Notes: generated from the sequence alone by a model not told the origin. Counted from the first letter of the stretch, positions 22,391 to 33,699 are shown. The stretch is 64,000 nt of DNA from Timema cristinae (GCA_039000515.1 JBCFYV010000024.1:13683551-13747550); one strand, 5' to 3'. Numbers and translations: made by a program.

Positions 22391-24975
22391 TTACTTTCTC
22401 GCTATCTTACAGGTAGAGAAAGTATTGTGTCGGCAAAAAAATCGAAATCCAGATTTTGATGAATCTAGACGTTTCATGACAACCCGAATCCTAACCAGTG
22501 GTTTTTGACTTTCCGTCTGTCTGTCTGTCTGTCTGTACCTCCAACTAGAGACTAAACTATTTTACCGATCGAGCTAAAACTTGGTATCTAGGGTTTAATA
22601 GGGTTGTTCCGATGTGTTTTTAGAATGAATGGGATATATAACCCTAAAATTAAGGGTAGTTTACTGAAGAGCAAAAAAGAGATAAAGTCGATTTTTTCAA
22701 AATTTGTTAGATCGATTTTGATAAAATTTATTTCAAAACATTTATAAATATTCTTAAAAAAATTGCAACTCTCAATATTTTGGCAAAAAAAATTTAAGGG
22801 CTCCGGTCTGATGCGTAAATTCTCACTTTTTATCATATCTCTGAAACTATTTGAGATATTAAATTACTTATCATTGTAAATATGTAGATCTATTTATAAT
22901 ACAAATATTTTATTAGCAACAAATTTTTATAAAACTAATAACTTTCAAGCTATACGCCTATATATGTATATATTTTAACTTATCGAAATCTAAAAGTAAT
23001 TATTGCGACTGTAAAAAAAATTTAACCTGAAATGTCAATGAATGTTGACGTCTCATGAGCCCCCGAACTCTAAAATGTGGTCTTTGCAATGCCGTTTGTC
23101 TATGTGTCCTTTTAAACTTAAACTTAAGAGTAGTTTAGTAAAAATCGAAAAGAGAAACAGTTGATTTCCTCAAAATCAACGATTTTGATTAAAATTTGTA
23201 TCTAGGCGTTGATTAAGATTATAAATAAATAGGGCGTTTACATTTTCCCAAGAAAATGACTTTTAGGGTACTTTGCAGGAGCGGAAATTTCACAACTATT
23301 TGAGATACTAAATAACTTATCATTGCAAAATTGTAGTACTATTAATTATAAAAAAAATTTATTTGATATATTGTTTATAAAACCAACAATTTTTGTGATA
23401 TTGGCAAATAAATTAATACAATTTTGTGAGTTTTAGTTTTAAAGATATACTACTCAAGTTTTAACGCAATAATTCGTTAATGCCATAAAGTAAGAAATGA
23501 TTAAATATCTCAAAAGTGTATGTTATCTTTCTTTCAACCTCTTAGGAGAAATGTTTGTACAACAATGATCTATCTCAATCATTTTAGGTTCAATAGTCAA
23601 TATTTACCTATTTTAATGGTCAAAATATATAAATGAGGAATTTAATAGCAATGCAATAACCATATATGTGTACCTCCTAATAAAATGTCGAAAATTTCAA
23701 ACTGGAAGTCGATATTTTAATACGAAGGGTTGACCCTTGGGGACCCAATATCAATATTTTTACTTTCTCGCTACCATACAGTTTTGTGCTCGTCAAAATA
23801 AAATTGGAACTCGGTATTTTGATGAATATTGACGTCTCATGACCTCCTGAACCCTAAAAATTGGTTTTCACAATGCCGTCTGTCTGTCTGTCTATTTGTC
23901 TGTCAGTCTGTACCTCGGGCTAGATCCTAAACTATTTTACAAATTGGGCCAAAATTTGTTATCTAGAGTTTTCATAGGGTTACCCCTATGAATTTTTGGA
24001 ATGGGATATCTAGCCCTAAAATTAAGGGTAATTTTCTTCAGGGTGGAAAGAGAAAAAATTTATTTTATCAAAATCTGTTTTAATGATTTTGATTCAATTT
24101 AATTTCTAATCTTTGATTAATACTACAAACCAAATGGCTACTCTCAACTTTTAGTCAAAATGACTTTAAATGTTCCGGTCGATGCGTAAATTTTAGTTTT
24201 TAATTTTATCTCCATAAGTCTTTGATATATAAAATTACTTATCATTGCATACATGTGGATATATTTATAATAAACCCATTTTCTTTGAAATAAATTTTTA
24301 TTAAACGAAAAGATTTCAGGTTATACACAAATATATATATTTTTTAACTTTGCCAACACTTAAGGTACGCTAAGGTATTACGACCGTAAAAAAATCTAGA
24401 CCGAGATGTTGATGGATGTTGACATTTCATGACCCCTGAACCCTAAAAAGTGTTTTTAGCAACACTGTTGTCTAACCCTAAAATTAATAGCATTTACTAG
24501 AGGATGAAAAGAGAAAAAATATATTTCCTTAAAATAGGCTTTAACAATTCTATCTCTCTCATTTTAGACTCAATAGTTAATAATTACCTATTTAATTGGT
24601 CAAAATTTATAAAAGAGAAATTTAATAGCAATGCAATAACCATATGATATCCCCTAGTAAAATGACAAAAATTTTAACCGGAATTCAACATTTTACATTT
24701 TAATACGAAGTGTTGACCCTTGGGGACCCAATATCAATATTTTATATTGATCCAAATATACAAATGAAGGCGTTAATTCTTTGAAAATAAAATTATGAAA
24801 TTTAAAAACATGAATAAAAATTGTTTTACGTATGTATAGCGCAATTTTTTCTCTGGTTCACTAGTGTGTATTATATTACAAATTTTGAGTAAATATCTCA
24901 TTTCTAAAAAATAGAGCGAGACAGCACGTGCGGAGTTCCGTACCATTTATTTAAGGTGAAGTGAAATGGTATGTT
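22391..24975 (+). repeat. Right arm of the large inverted structure, with tandem duplication R1/R2
   Basis: Unit R1 (22391-23757) and unit R2 (23758-24738) both begin with TTACTTTCTCGCT and end with GTTGACCCTTGGGGACCC plus AATATCAATATTT. R2 is shorter inside. The single outer part (24739-24975) follows, ending GCGGAGTTCCGTACCATTT. This explains why the right arm is longer than the left. Confidence 0.75.
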
Positions 24976-25001
24976 TGCTAAATATATTTTTTCTGTTTAA
25001 C

Positions 25002-25020
25002 AAAAAAAAAAAAAAAAAAA
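25002..25020 (+). repeat. Poly(A) tract just outside the right arm
   Basis: An uninterrupted run of about 19 A follows the right arm's outer end by about 30 bases. It is either a retroposition tail or chance. The left arm has no matching poly(T) at its outer edge. Confidence 0.9.
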
Positions 25021-25371
25021 GTCTAAAATAAATAAAATATTGCTAAGAAGATAAGTTTAATCTAATTTTCTACATATTTTAATTTCAACAGTTCTTGAAC
25101 ATTGTTCTTTAGCATCGTGACAACGTATCAGAATTTTTTTTTAAATGAAGATAATATGTCCAGATCTTTACAAAATGCTCGTCACCAATATTAGATAGTG
25201 GGTAAACTATTAAAAAAGAAAATTAAGTTAAATGTATTTACTGAAGTGATATATTACGATATTTATTTTGTCCAAAAAAATGTGTACCTTCATACAATTT
25301 ATAATATGGACCTAAGCTTGCGTTTTCTTTAATCTCATATTAAAGGTAAGTGACATTACTTTGGGGCTTTA

Positions 25372-25757
25372 TTAAAATAGATGCCTTGAACCGAGTTTAT
25401 TGCTTTCTCGTCTCTTTACTCGCGTGAACCTCACCCCCCACCCCCCCCCCCCCCGTCTTACTTCGGACGTTTCCCTGGGGACTTGGCCTTCAAAGATAGC
25501 TATGGGATTATCGCCTTGAGTGTGAGTCGATCCTTGATCCTCTAGTGGTATATCTTGTTGTGCATGTGGAGAAAAAGGTACGTGGAACACGGATGGTTTG
25601 GAGTTAGCTGGAGGAAACTTGTGTTTTCTCGTCGAAAGAAGATGCACCTTAGTGTTGTGTTCGTTGACGACCCAGGTTTGAACTCCGGTCGGAACATGAG
25701 TTGGTTGTTGTATGACCCAGCTCAGCGGAATGTTAAAAGTTTGAGGGTATTGATTTT
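25372..25757 (-). CDS. Candidate exon, about 128 open codons, unknown protein
   Basis: The minus strand is open from about 25757 to a stop at 25372 in a GC-richer patch. The first part encodes a varied peptide (QYPQTFNIPLSWVIQQPTHV, then FPPANSKPSVFHVPFSPHAQ), rich in Pro, Gln and His. After ...PRETSE the DNA reads GAA|GTAAGAC, a plausible splice donor at about 25464. It is directly followed by the C/G-homopolymer (25438-25455), which would then lie in the intron. No ATG starts the frame, so it would be an internal exon. No family is recognised. An old retroelement fragment is an alternative. Confidence 0.3.
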
Positions 25758-25892
25758 ATAACGTGTGTTATTACTCTTGTTTCTCGATAAGAATTCAAGG
25801 GAAAAATCTTTTGAGTTAACGTTTCTAACCAAAACAATCAAATAGTTACTCAATTATTAAATACACCTTTTCTATCATGGAACTTTTATTTT

Positions 25893-25960
25893 AGCACCGC
25901 GTCTTACTACCCATTCGAGTTTTACGCTTTGGAACTAATTGATTAATGCAGGGAGTATTT
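25893..25960 (-). mobile_element. SINE tail fragment
   Basis: GCACCGCGTCTTACTACCC followed by the start of the family 2 body in reverse (ACGCTTTGGAACTAATTGATTAATG). The head is missing. Confidence 0.65.
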
Positions 25961-26162
25961 CTAGAACCGGATATCTCTGTGTAAACAATGCTTCTAGTTA
26001 GTACGTTGTTTACATTATTGTACTAGTGGCTTAGTAATAGTTTAAAAGGGTAAGTGGACAGCTGAGTACAATAGAAATCACGGTGAAATAAGAACTGCAT
26101 CGCCCACGTGGTCGAATATCAGAGTTGAACGAAGTTGTTCACATCGTCAATAAATTCTTTCC

Positions 26163-26355
<193 letters not shown>

Positions 26356-26659
26356 CAGAAGTGAGATCTACAATTACTAAAGTAACAATATAAGCACCAC
26401 GTGGAGGGTCAACCTTTATCGATTTCTAAGATAAATTAATACAAAATGTAACACACATACACAAAAATCATGGCTTCCTAATAAGTTGAACTCTAAAATG
26501 CCTTCTAGAAATCTAAGCATTTATTTTTGCATATTTACTAGATGTAGGATTTTTCCGATTGGAAAATCATCTATAGTATATGCTACTTGGCAAGATAATG
26601 AAAATTGGAAGTTGTACAATTTATTTTTCATCCCATCCTATTACCCGCCTGAACTATCC

Positions 26660-26912
26660 ACATTTTTTTTTGTGCCATGTCTTATTATTGGTTCAGGTTA
26701 ATAAGCAAATATAATAATTGCGCTAACCAGTCAGGGATAAGGAAGGTTGAATTTGGAGTAAATATATCCCCCATTTGCATCAAAAGAGATTGGAAAAAAA
26801 CCACCCTCATTACACGAAACCGGGATTCACACTACTATAACACTATGACCCTGTCATCGGCAGTCTAGTTCAACCCTAGAGTAACACCTTAGACCATGTG
26901 GCCCCCGAAGCA
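26660..26912 (-). mobile_element. SINE family 2, old copy
   Basis: The minus strand has a head starting CCTGCTTCGGGGGCCACATG and a B box GTGTGAATCCCGGTTTCG. The block GGTGGTTTTTTTCCAATCTC is a worn form of the family's GGTGGTTTTTCCTAAATGG. Confidence 0.7.
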
Positions 26913-27009
26913 GGTATGTCCTTATTTAATGATAATAATTGGATAGGTATGTAGAGGAACTCTTATTTTTGGGGGGGATAAGTTTGTAAAAAAATTTAGA
27001 AAAATGTAC

Positions 27010-27120
27010 CCTTGATACGTTCAGACGAGATTCAAACTCCATTTAGCTTTTCACCTGCAAACCAGACACATAATCCTCGATCCCACCAATGTAAGCAACA
27101 GCTTCCAAGGAAGCAGCTTA
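27010..27120 (-). mobile_element. tRNA-like head
   Basis: The minus strand has TTGCTTACATTGGTGGGATC, then AGTTTGAATCTCGTCTGAAC (B-box region). The body that follows is short and unrecognised. Confidence 0.4.
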
Positions 27121-27473
27121 CAGCACTTAGGAAACTTATCAAATGCGATTACTATGTATAGGTTTTACTCAAACGATTGTCAACACTAAACATATCTAGA
27201 ATTTTTATTATAATATTAACCTAAATTTTGGAGTACTATCTAATGTATTTACGTCTTAAAACATTCAAAATTATTTATAAGAATTTTAATCAATTAAATT
27301 AACTTAAATGTTAAGCCGGATACCTACAAAACTATTTAATAAGATAATACCCGTTACTAGGTCGTACGTAGATGTGTTATCTTAGTTCAACTTTTATCGG
27401 GTGATGTCGGGTGGCGATCCAATCATAAGAAGCAAAGATCAACCAATGAAATCAGCACTGATTCAAGCCATTT

Positions 27474-27875
27474 GAAAGTAACACCTAGTTTGGTCGTGTT
27501 GTCTGTAAGTAACACTTAATTTGGTCAGATTAATTTTAAGTAACATCTAATTAGGTCAGGCCATCTGTAAGTAACACCTAATATGTCAAGCTTCTTGTAA
27601 GTAACATCTAATTTGGTCATTCAGTCTGTAAGTAACATACAATCTGGTCAGGTGGTCTTTAAATAACACTTAATTGGGTTAGACCATATCTAAGTAACAT
27701 CTAATTAGGTCAAGCTGACTGTAAGTAACACCTTATTTGGTCAGAGCGTCTATAAATAACACCTTATTTTGTCAGGCCATCTGTAACACCTAATTTGGTC
27801 AGTCAGTCTCTAATTAACACCTAATATGGTCAGATTGCTATAAGTAGCACATAATTTGGTCAGGCTGACTGTCAG
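27474..27875. repeat. 31-bp minisatellite, about 13 diverged units
   Basis: Consensus GTAAGTAACACCTAATTTGG followed by TCAGGCNNTCT. Units vary at many positions and one is four bases short, so the array is old. Each unit contains the donor-like string GTAAGT and the inverted motif TTGGTCAG/CTGAC. Confidence 0.9.
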
Positions 27876-28496
27876 ACAAACGAGTCAAATTGTCTGCAGC
27901 CCGCCTTAGATGAAACCATTCCTTATTAGTTTTTTCTCGAAGCTAATAGAGAACAGGACAAAAGTAAAGAAAGATAATTGGATCCGGTTGAGACTTGAAA
28001 TCGATTAACGATGGTGTCAACTTGGGGTGGCAGACATGGTTCTGACTGATGTCAGAAACTTTTAGAACCACCACGACATTCTCAATAACGAAGTTTATTT
28101 TATAAAATAAACGACCAATAAATATTTATTTAGGGGGTTATACAAAAAAAAACTAGTTTCTAATTCTTTATAATATTATTACAATAAACCCCCGATTTTT
28201 ATTTCTTGGATTAATCGGTTTGCATATTATTAGTAGCTCTATCAGTCTTTATTTTAGATTTAATTTTTTTTACTGCATGTAAACTAGACCTCTGAGAAAA
28301 ATTGTGGGAATATTATGGTCAATTGTCGACCTTGTAGTCCAAACAAACCCCCTTTTTTTAGGAGTTTTAATTTGTGATATGATGGTAGATTAAATATAAT
28401 CGTATTGGATTACCCTTGTCTTTAAAACAACAACGAAAGAATCCATATCTTCCCTTTCACTCACCCGGATAATCGAGCCTCTACTTTATATTAAAA

Positions 28497-28815
28497 CTAG
28501 CTTTGCTCGTTGGGGGCTCCGCCCCCAAAGCCCCCGTCCGTTTTCTTTGCTGATGAATGTAAACTAATTTAATTCCAGAGCTGGTTTTTGATAGGTCTTA
28601 CCGTTTAGACACAAGAGACCTCCAAATAAAGGTTCGCACCGACCTTAAAGTTGCTCCGCCATTTTGAATCTTTTTCGGGGTTAAAAATTATTTTTTTAGA
28701 ATCTTACCATCGGTTACAAGATAGAAGCTATAATTTTCAAGTTTCTAGCTCATCTGGATGTGGGTAAACATTAATGTCAGTGAGTGAGTCAGCCATGTGG
28801 CTTTATAGTATAAAA
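28497..28815 (-). mobile_element. Helitron-like non-autonomous element
   Basis: On the minus strand it starts near AAGCCACATGGCTGACTCAC and ends with a perfect hairpin (TTGGGGGC, loop GGA, GCCCCCAA), then CGAGCAAAGCTAG followed by T. Hairpin plus CTAG/T is the Helitron 3' signature. The same family is at 10245-10590. Confidence 0.75.
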
Positions 28816-28930
28816 TGTCGTTATGACGTAATAATGGAAAAGGGGGGGGGGGTCGTTTCACTGACCCTCATTACACACTGAAATTGTTAAAGGGATCTTA
28901 ACTATGTGACTCTACGATGAAGTAATAACC

Positions 28931-29263
28931 GGCCTCGTGGTATAATGATCAGAGTTCTGGCTGCTTACCTCAACGTTCCCGGTTCGATTCTCGGCTGGCA
29001 ATGGATGATTTTTCTAGTAAAGGGAATAATTATCTTGGTGACCAGAGCTATGTTAATTAGGCTTAAGTTGGGTTAAGATCTTCATTGAATTCACACTTTC
29101 ATAACCACCATCATCATCTAATCACATCGGGACATAGAAAGAACCCTCATGAAAAGGATGTACGATTAGTACATTCGGGCGTCCCCTGGACAACGATACA
29201 TTAGTACTGGTAATATTTCTGAAAGCTGAACTACAGCTTGATGTAGCCCAGACAAGACATTAT
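28931..29263 (+). mobile_element. SINE family 3, with 14-bp target-site duplication
   Basis: Head CCGGCCTCGTGGTATAATG with B box CCCGGTTCGATTCTCGG. The body has TTAGGCTTAAGTTGGG and CATCATCTAATCACATCGG. ATGAAGTAATAACC occurs at 28917-28930 and at 29558-29571. The second copy lies beyond the family 1 SINE at 29276-29556, which inserted into it later. Confidence 0.85.
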
Positions 29264-29275
29264 TATGAAGCAATA

Positions 29276-29556
29276 TTATTATTATTATTATCACGTCTTA
29301 CTACCCGTTCGGATTATACGTACTTACCCTAGTGTGTGATGGTAGGGTGATTGAGAGATGAAATGGAGGACCTACAGCTTAACGTGGGACCCGAACCAGA
29401 GGAGGCCTGGCATTCCCACATTCCAAGTGTGATATCTCTGTCAGAGGTGAAGGAAGGGTTTGGTAATCAGATAAATCTGTGCCGGGACCAAGGATTGAGT
29501 CCCGGAACCAGCACAGAAGTCCGACACCTTACCTCTAGACCACCAGGTCACCCTAA
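29276..29556 (-). mobile_element. SINE family 1, full length, nested in the family 3 duplication
   Basis: The minus strand has head GGTGACCTGGTGGTCTAGAG, B box GGGACTCAATCCTTGG, body ATGCCAGGCCTCCTCTGG, tail CCGAACGGGTAGTAAGACG and (TAA)n. It is flanked by a 12-bp duplication, TATGAAG(C/T)AATA, at 29264-29275 and 29557-29568, which differs at one base. Confidence 0.9.
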
Positions 29557-29722
29557 TATGAAGTAATAACCTTGATATCTGTCTATACGTGTTTTTGTGC
29601 CACGGTCATCATTCGCAACACTGTGGTGATGACTGAGTAGAGGAAGGCCTGAATAAAGACATCACATATCACTTGACTGCCACAGATGAAGTAGTCGGGG
29701 TTCTCAACCAACCTGGCTTGTT

Positions 29723-29996
29723 TTATTATATGTTATATTATTATTATTATTATTAGCACCGCGTCTTATACCCGTTCGGGTTATAAGCTTAAGTACTAAT
29801 TACAATAATGGATTAGGAATTGGGAAGGTTTAATTAAAGGAAGTAAACCCGCATTTCCGTAGAGGGAGAGTGGAAAACCATTTAGGAAAAACCACCCCCA
29901 GTTCACCCGACCGAGATTCGAACCTCGATCTCCCCGTCCTCAGCAGTCGGGCTCAACACGACTAGCGCGTTAGCCAACTACGCCACCGAGGCGGGT
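29723..29996 (-). mobile_element. SINE family 2, full length, with 13-bp target-site duplication
   Basis: The minus strand has head CCGCCTCGGTGGCGTAGTTG and B box GAGGTTCGAATCTCGG. The body has GGTGGTTTTTCCTAAATGG and CACTCTCCCTCTACGG, and the tail ends in (TAA)n. AACCTGGCTTGTT is repeated perfectly at 29710-29722 and 29997-30009. It is the best reference copy of the family here. Confidence 0.93.
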
Positions 29997-30155
29997 AACC
30001 TGGCTTGTTGAATAGTACTTTTATTTTAAACTTGGCTGAGTATCATTATTCTAAATGTTAACTTGGTGCAAAAACACGTACGAGCGTATGTTGCAATTAA
30101 TTTGAAGCACCTTCAACCACGGCTATAAATGCTAGGGAAAATGGAACTCTATTTT

Positions 30156-30400
30156 TGTACCACGTCTTAGGTACTACCTGTTCAGGCAATCCGCATACGG
30201 ACTAGCTACGCAAATGAGATAGAAATGAGCAAGGTTTAATTTAGTGGAAACGTTCCCACATTTGCTTGGAGAGAGAGTGGAAAACAGTTTAGGAAAACTA
30301 CACTTAGAACACACTGTCCGGGATTCCAACTCTGATATACATTAATCGGCAATCTATTCTTTACAAGTGTAACGCATTACACCATGTAGCCACTAAGGTA
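30156..30400 (-). mobile_element. SINE family 2, old copy
   Basis: The minus strand has head CCTTAGTGGCTACATGGTG, the block ACTCTCTCTCCAAGCAAATG and tail CCTGAACAGGTAGTACC. It is diverged but collinear with 29723-29996. Confidence 0.75.
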
Positions 30401-30419
30401 AGTAGAAATTTACTTACTG

Positions 30420-31530
30420 TCTTTAAAATCTATAATTATCAAACTTAAATACAAAAGATTTTTTTTAGTTCGAACCCACACACAAAAAAAAAGCTTTACT
30501 TCTATATGTTTTCTTTTGGATAAAGTAATTTGCCAATAACCAATAAACTGGTATTATATCATAAAGTAAATTATGAAGTTAGTCATGGCCAACTCCGAAA
30601 GAATGTAAACCTCTGATATCTCATGAACCTAACTTTTCACAACTACCCAGAATTATTGGTTTAAACATGTGCTGGTTCATGACCCCTATCAAGTGATGCA
30701 AGGTGCTATTTTTATATGTTAAAATATAGACCCTTGAAATGAGAAAGATATGCTTTAATATAAATGGTCAATATTTAAAAGAATCATAGGTATTATAATA
30801 TTTGTATTTAAAAACAAAATATTTTAGTAACCAACCAAAATCACAAAGTGTTTGAGATATTGTACTTAGTTAATCAATGATTAGATTGAAATTTAATTAA
30901 AATTATCTTATTTTAGTTATTACATCACAATATATTACAATCATTTATACCTTTGATTTTAAAATATTAATGTATGGTTTTATAAATAAAAAAATAAAAT
31001 AAATATAAGCCTATAATATGTTTGTGAATCATAATCTTTATTCCCATCACATCATCCTGGTATAAGTCCGATCCAAAACAGCTTTCAATTTTCTATCTTG
31101 GTGTCATACATATTAAATATTTTGTCAACTTTCTCCCTTCCTGCTTTCCTGCAGACTTTCTTCTGCCATTGCTCACCAATATAAAACATATCATGAGAAT
31201 ATTGATATCGAAATCTAATCTATGTCGTGTCATCTTCCTGATATCCAAGAGATTTTCAGAGAAAATGAGATCATAGGACATGAATCTTATATCTTCGTAA
31301 AACATATTATTTGCTCTAGTAAATATGTTATATACATCCGACTGAAAAGAATTTGATTCACAATGATATATTTTTGAAAAAGGGGAGGATATACATATAT
31401 GTTTCTTATTAAGTTGCATTTATTAGAAATATCTAAAATACATTATAGTCTCTTTGTTTAACAATTTTATACCAGAGTGTGACTAATATGTGACGTGTTC
31501 AAACATCCAGTGTGAGGATCAAGGTTCTAA
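30420..31530. other. AT-rich; open frame at 31093-31419 (minus) of doubtful status
   Basis: A 108-codon minus-strand frame (peptide includes DVYNIFTRANNMFYEDIRFM) has a protein-like mix in its middle and a possible donor, TTG|GTGAGC, near 31172. I found no motif and the DNA is AT-rich, so I do not call it a gene. The rest is blank. Confidence 0.3.
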
Positions 31531-31532
31531 GA

Positions 31533-32187
31533 CAGGGTCGACAAACTGTCGGTCGTGAGCTACCGGTAGCATCTTCGATAGCTCACTGGATAACTCTATT
31601 TTATCCTTTCCAACGTGACTCATCGTTGAAGAGAGTTCTCTCAAGTTTAGGATATGTGTGATCTCGATGGTTCTGGTTCGTGTTACATTCTAAGTGAAAT
31701 TATTCACCTGCTCTACCTGTTTGAGTCATAATTTCCAATTCAAGGCGGTGAAAAACAAATAGAGAAGTAGGCCCACATATGAATACTTAATAACTTCGTT
31801 CAAATGGGAGTGACAAATTAAATAACCAAACATGAAATAAATGGCGGACGAAAGTGAACGCCGTTCTTCTCAGTAAGCTACAAACCAAGAATAAAAAAAA
31901 AAATGATTTGTCTATATAATTTTGTCTAAAAAAAATTAATAATCATAATATTTCGGACTAAAGCTATAATTTTGGTGAGATATTTATTAACATTTGTTAA
32001 TGATATTTCCATAACAATTACAAATCCAAACCAAGAGCACCCCAAAACTGAACAAAAGTTTGATGTCAAATCCTTTCTAGAGGTTACAATTTTATCCAAT
32101 ACGTGATAGGAAAATTTATAGGAGCTCGCAAAACAAGTTTGACATTTTGAAAGTAGCTCCCATACTCTTCGAGTTTGGCAACCCCTG
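31533..32187. mobile_element. hAT-type MITE, about 655 bp
   Basis: The left end CAGGGTCGACAAACTGTCGG and the reverse complement of the right end (CAGGGGTTGCCAAACTCG) are inverted repeats of the hAT type. The flanking 8-mers TTCTAAGA (31525-31532) and GCTTAAGA (32188-32195) match at five positions, as expected for a worn 8-bp duplication. There is no transposase inside. Confidence 0.75.
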
Positions 32188-32381
32188 GCTTAAGACGTGA
32201 AAGCGGAGTGATATGAGTAGTCTTTAGATGGCTGCTCTAAAGTTTATGTAGGAAGGAAGAGTGTTTTATATGTATGATAAAAAATATTATGATTTTCTTA
32301 TCCATTCTTTACCATATATCCACATTCATTACTTAGGTTAAACCATTAATAATTATATTGTGCTACGCGTAGTAATTGTTA

Positions 32382-32580
32382 ACCTTGGTGGTCTTAGAGT
32401 AAATTGCTCAAATCAGGATCCAATGTTCGTGAGTTAAACCCAGCCGGGGTCGACAGATTTTTCTGAGTGATAACAATACTAGTAAAACTTCCTTTGGAGG
32501 GGAGGTAAGGACATCGGTTCCATGTCAGTTGTGGCGTGAAAAAGAAACCTAGAATGTATGTAGGACTAAAAATACCTTTC
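32382..32580 (+). mobile_element. tRNA-derived SINE, worn
   Basis: Head CCTTGGTGGTCTTAGAGT, a worn B box (GAGTTAAACCCAGCCGG), then the GTCGACAGATTTTTCTG block that also follows the head at 45732. Confidence 0.5.
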
Positions 32581-32889
32581 CCTCAAAATTTGTATATCTT
32601 TTAATTCTCACTCATAGAAATTCTCGTGTGCTGACATAATTAGTTGGCTCAGAAAGTTCACGTTGAAAACCTCCAATAAATAAATTAAATTTTATGGAAT
32701 GTTTATTGAGCTGAATAAATTTAGAGATCTTAAAGATCTGTATTGGTGTCAAATTGTTCAACAATAAGATATAAATATAACGAGAATTAAAAAAAATATT
32801 TGAATAACCCACCCATTTGTCTTAAATTTACATAAAAACTGTCTTAACCTTGAAATATTTAAAGTTAAAAAAATATTTATTTGTCAAGG

Positions 32890-33698
32890 AATGAGTGTGT
32901 TGGTATTTACAAAAAAGGACAGGACATTGTCTTTTGATCGTAAACTTGAATCTTGGAAGAAATGTGTTGAAAAAATGCTTTCAAACTTTGAATGAGTTCT
33001 TGATAGAAACATAATCTAGCCTAGAAACAACTATTCATTGTAGCATCGTCTAACATTTAAATGGTTTGCAACAAGCGTTTAAGAAATACTTTCCTCTTCT
33101 ACATATGACGATGACTGGATACGAAATCCATATTGTGCTTCAGAGAAGCAGGATGCAATTTCTGTACAAAATTACGAGTGTTTGATAGATATTAAAACCT
33201 GATACTGGTTTGAAACAGTAATTCAGTGAAGTTCCTCTGGTTGAATTCTGGTACAGTCTTCTTCAAGAATATCCACAAGTATCTAAATGTAAAATACTTA
33301 AACTTCATCCATTCACAACAACTTATCTGTGAAAAGCTAGATTTTCAAGGTTTGCAACAATAAAATATAAATATCGTTGCAGACGGGGACAAGGCACCCA
33401 ATATGTGAATTCAGTTGTCTACAACCTCTTCCAACTTTAAAGGACTTTTTGAGACGAAGAAAAAACACAACTCTTCACACTACTACCCTATAAAGTAAGA
33501 TTGAATGTTTACATAGTATACTATCAAATGGATAATTTTTGTATTACTCTCTAAAAATGATATATTTTAATTTACTTTTTAAATTTTGGGTAACAATTAT
33601 CCAGACACATAGTGTTTAATACAAGCAAGGGTGTGTTGATGCGTGGATATCTTTAAAAGCCAAAGGGATCTGCGAGCAAAAAAGTTTGGGAACCACTG
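32890..33698 (+). pseudogene. hAT transposase fossil, ZBED5-like, with right terminal repeat
   Basis: Broken plus-strand frames carry KKDRTLSFDRKLESWKKCVE, then DDWIRNPYCASEKQD and ECLIDI. They end with FWYSLLQEYPQVSKCKILKL and LHPFTTTYLCEK. The last two match the C-terminal hAT dimerisation region of ZBED5/SCAND3-type proteins (EYP..S.....LPF.TTYLCE). Stops and shifts interrupt every part. About 260 bases on, AAGTTTGGGAACCACTG (33682-33698) is a typical hAT right terminus. I did not find the left terminus. Confidence 0.7.
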
Positions 33699-33699
33699 A

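Larger units (their letters stand above)
17945..24975. mobile_element. Large inverted structure: two outward-facing repeat arms around an AT-rich core
   Basis: The left arm (17945-19928) read in reverse complement matches the right arm (22391-24975) block by block. Each arm starts at the inner edge with TACTTTC...GTAGAGAAAGTATTGTG. It continues through GTCTGTCTGTACCTCCAACTAG, AACCCTAAAATTAAGGGTAG and AAGGGCTCCGG...GATGCGTAAAT. It ends at the outer edge with CGGAACTCCGCACG and AAATAAATGG. No gene is visible. It may be a giant fold-back type element or two copies of one element in opposite orientation. Confidence 0.7.

Noticed and set aside
25002..25020. Poly(A) tail proving the right arm is a retrotransposon
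   Set aside because: The left arm has no such tract at its outer edge and the tract lies about 30 bases beyond the arm homology.
27474..27875. CRISPR array
   Set aside because: Units abut without unique spacers and the genome is eukaryotic.
31093..31419. Protein-coding gene of 108 codons
   Set aside because: AT-rich, no motif, no clear acceptor; a donor-like GTGAGC alone is not enough.
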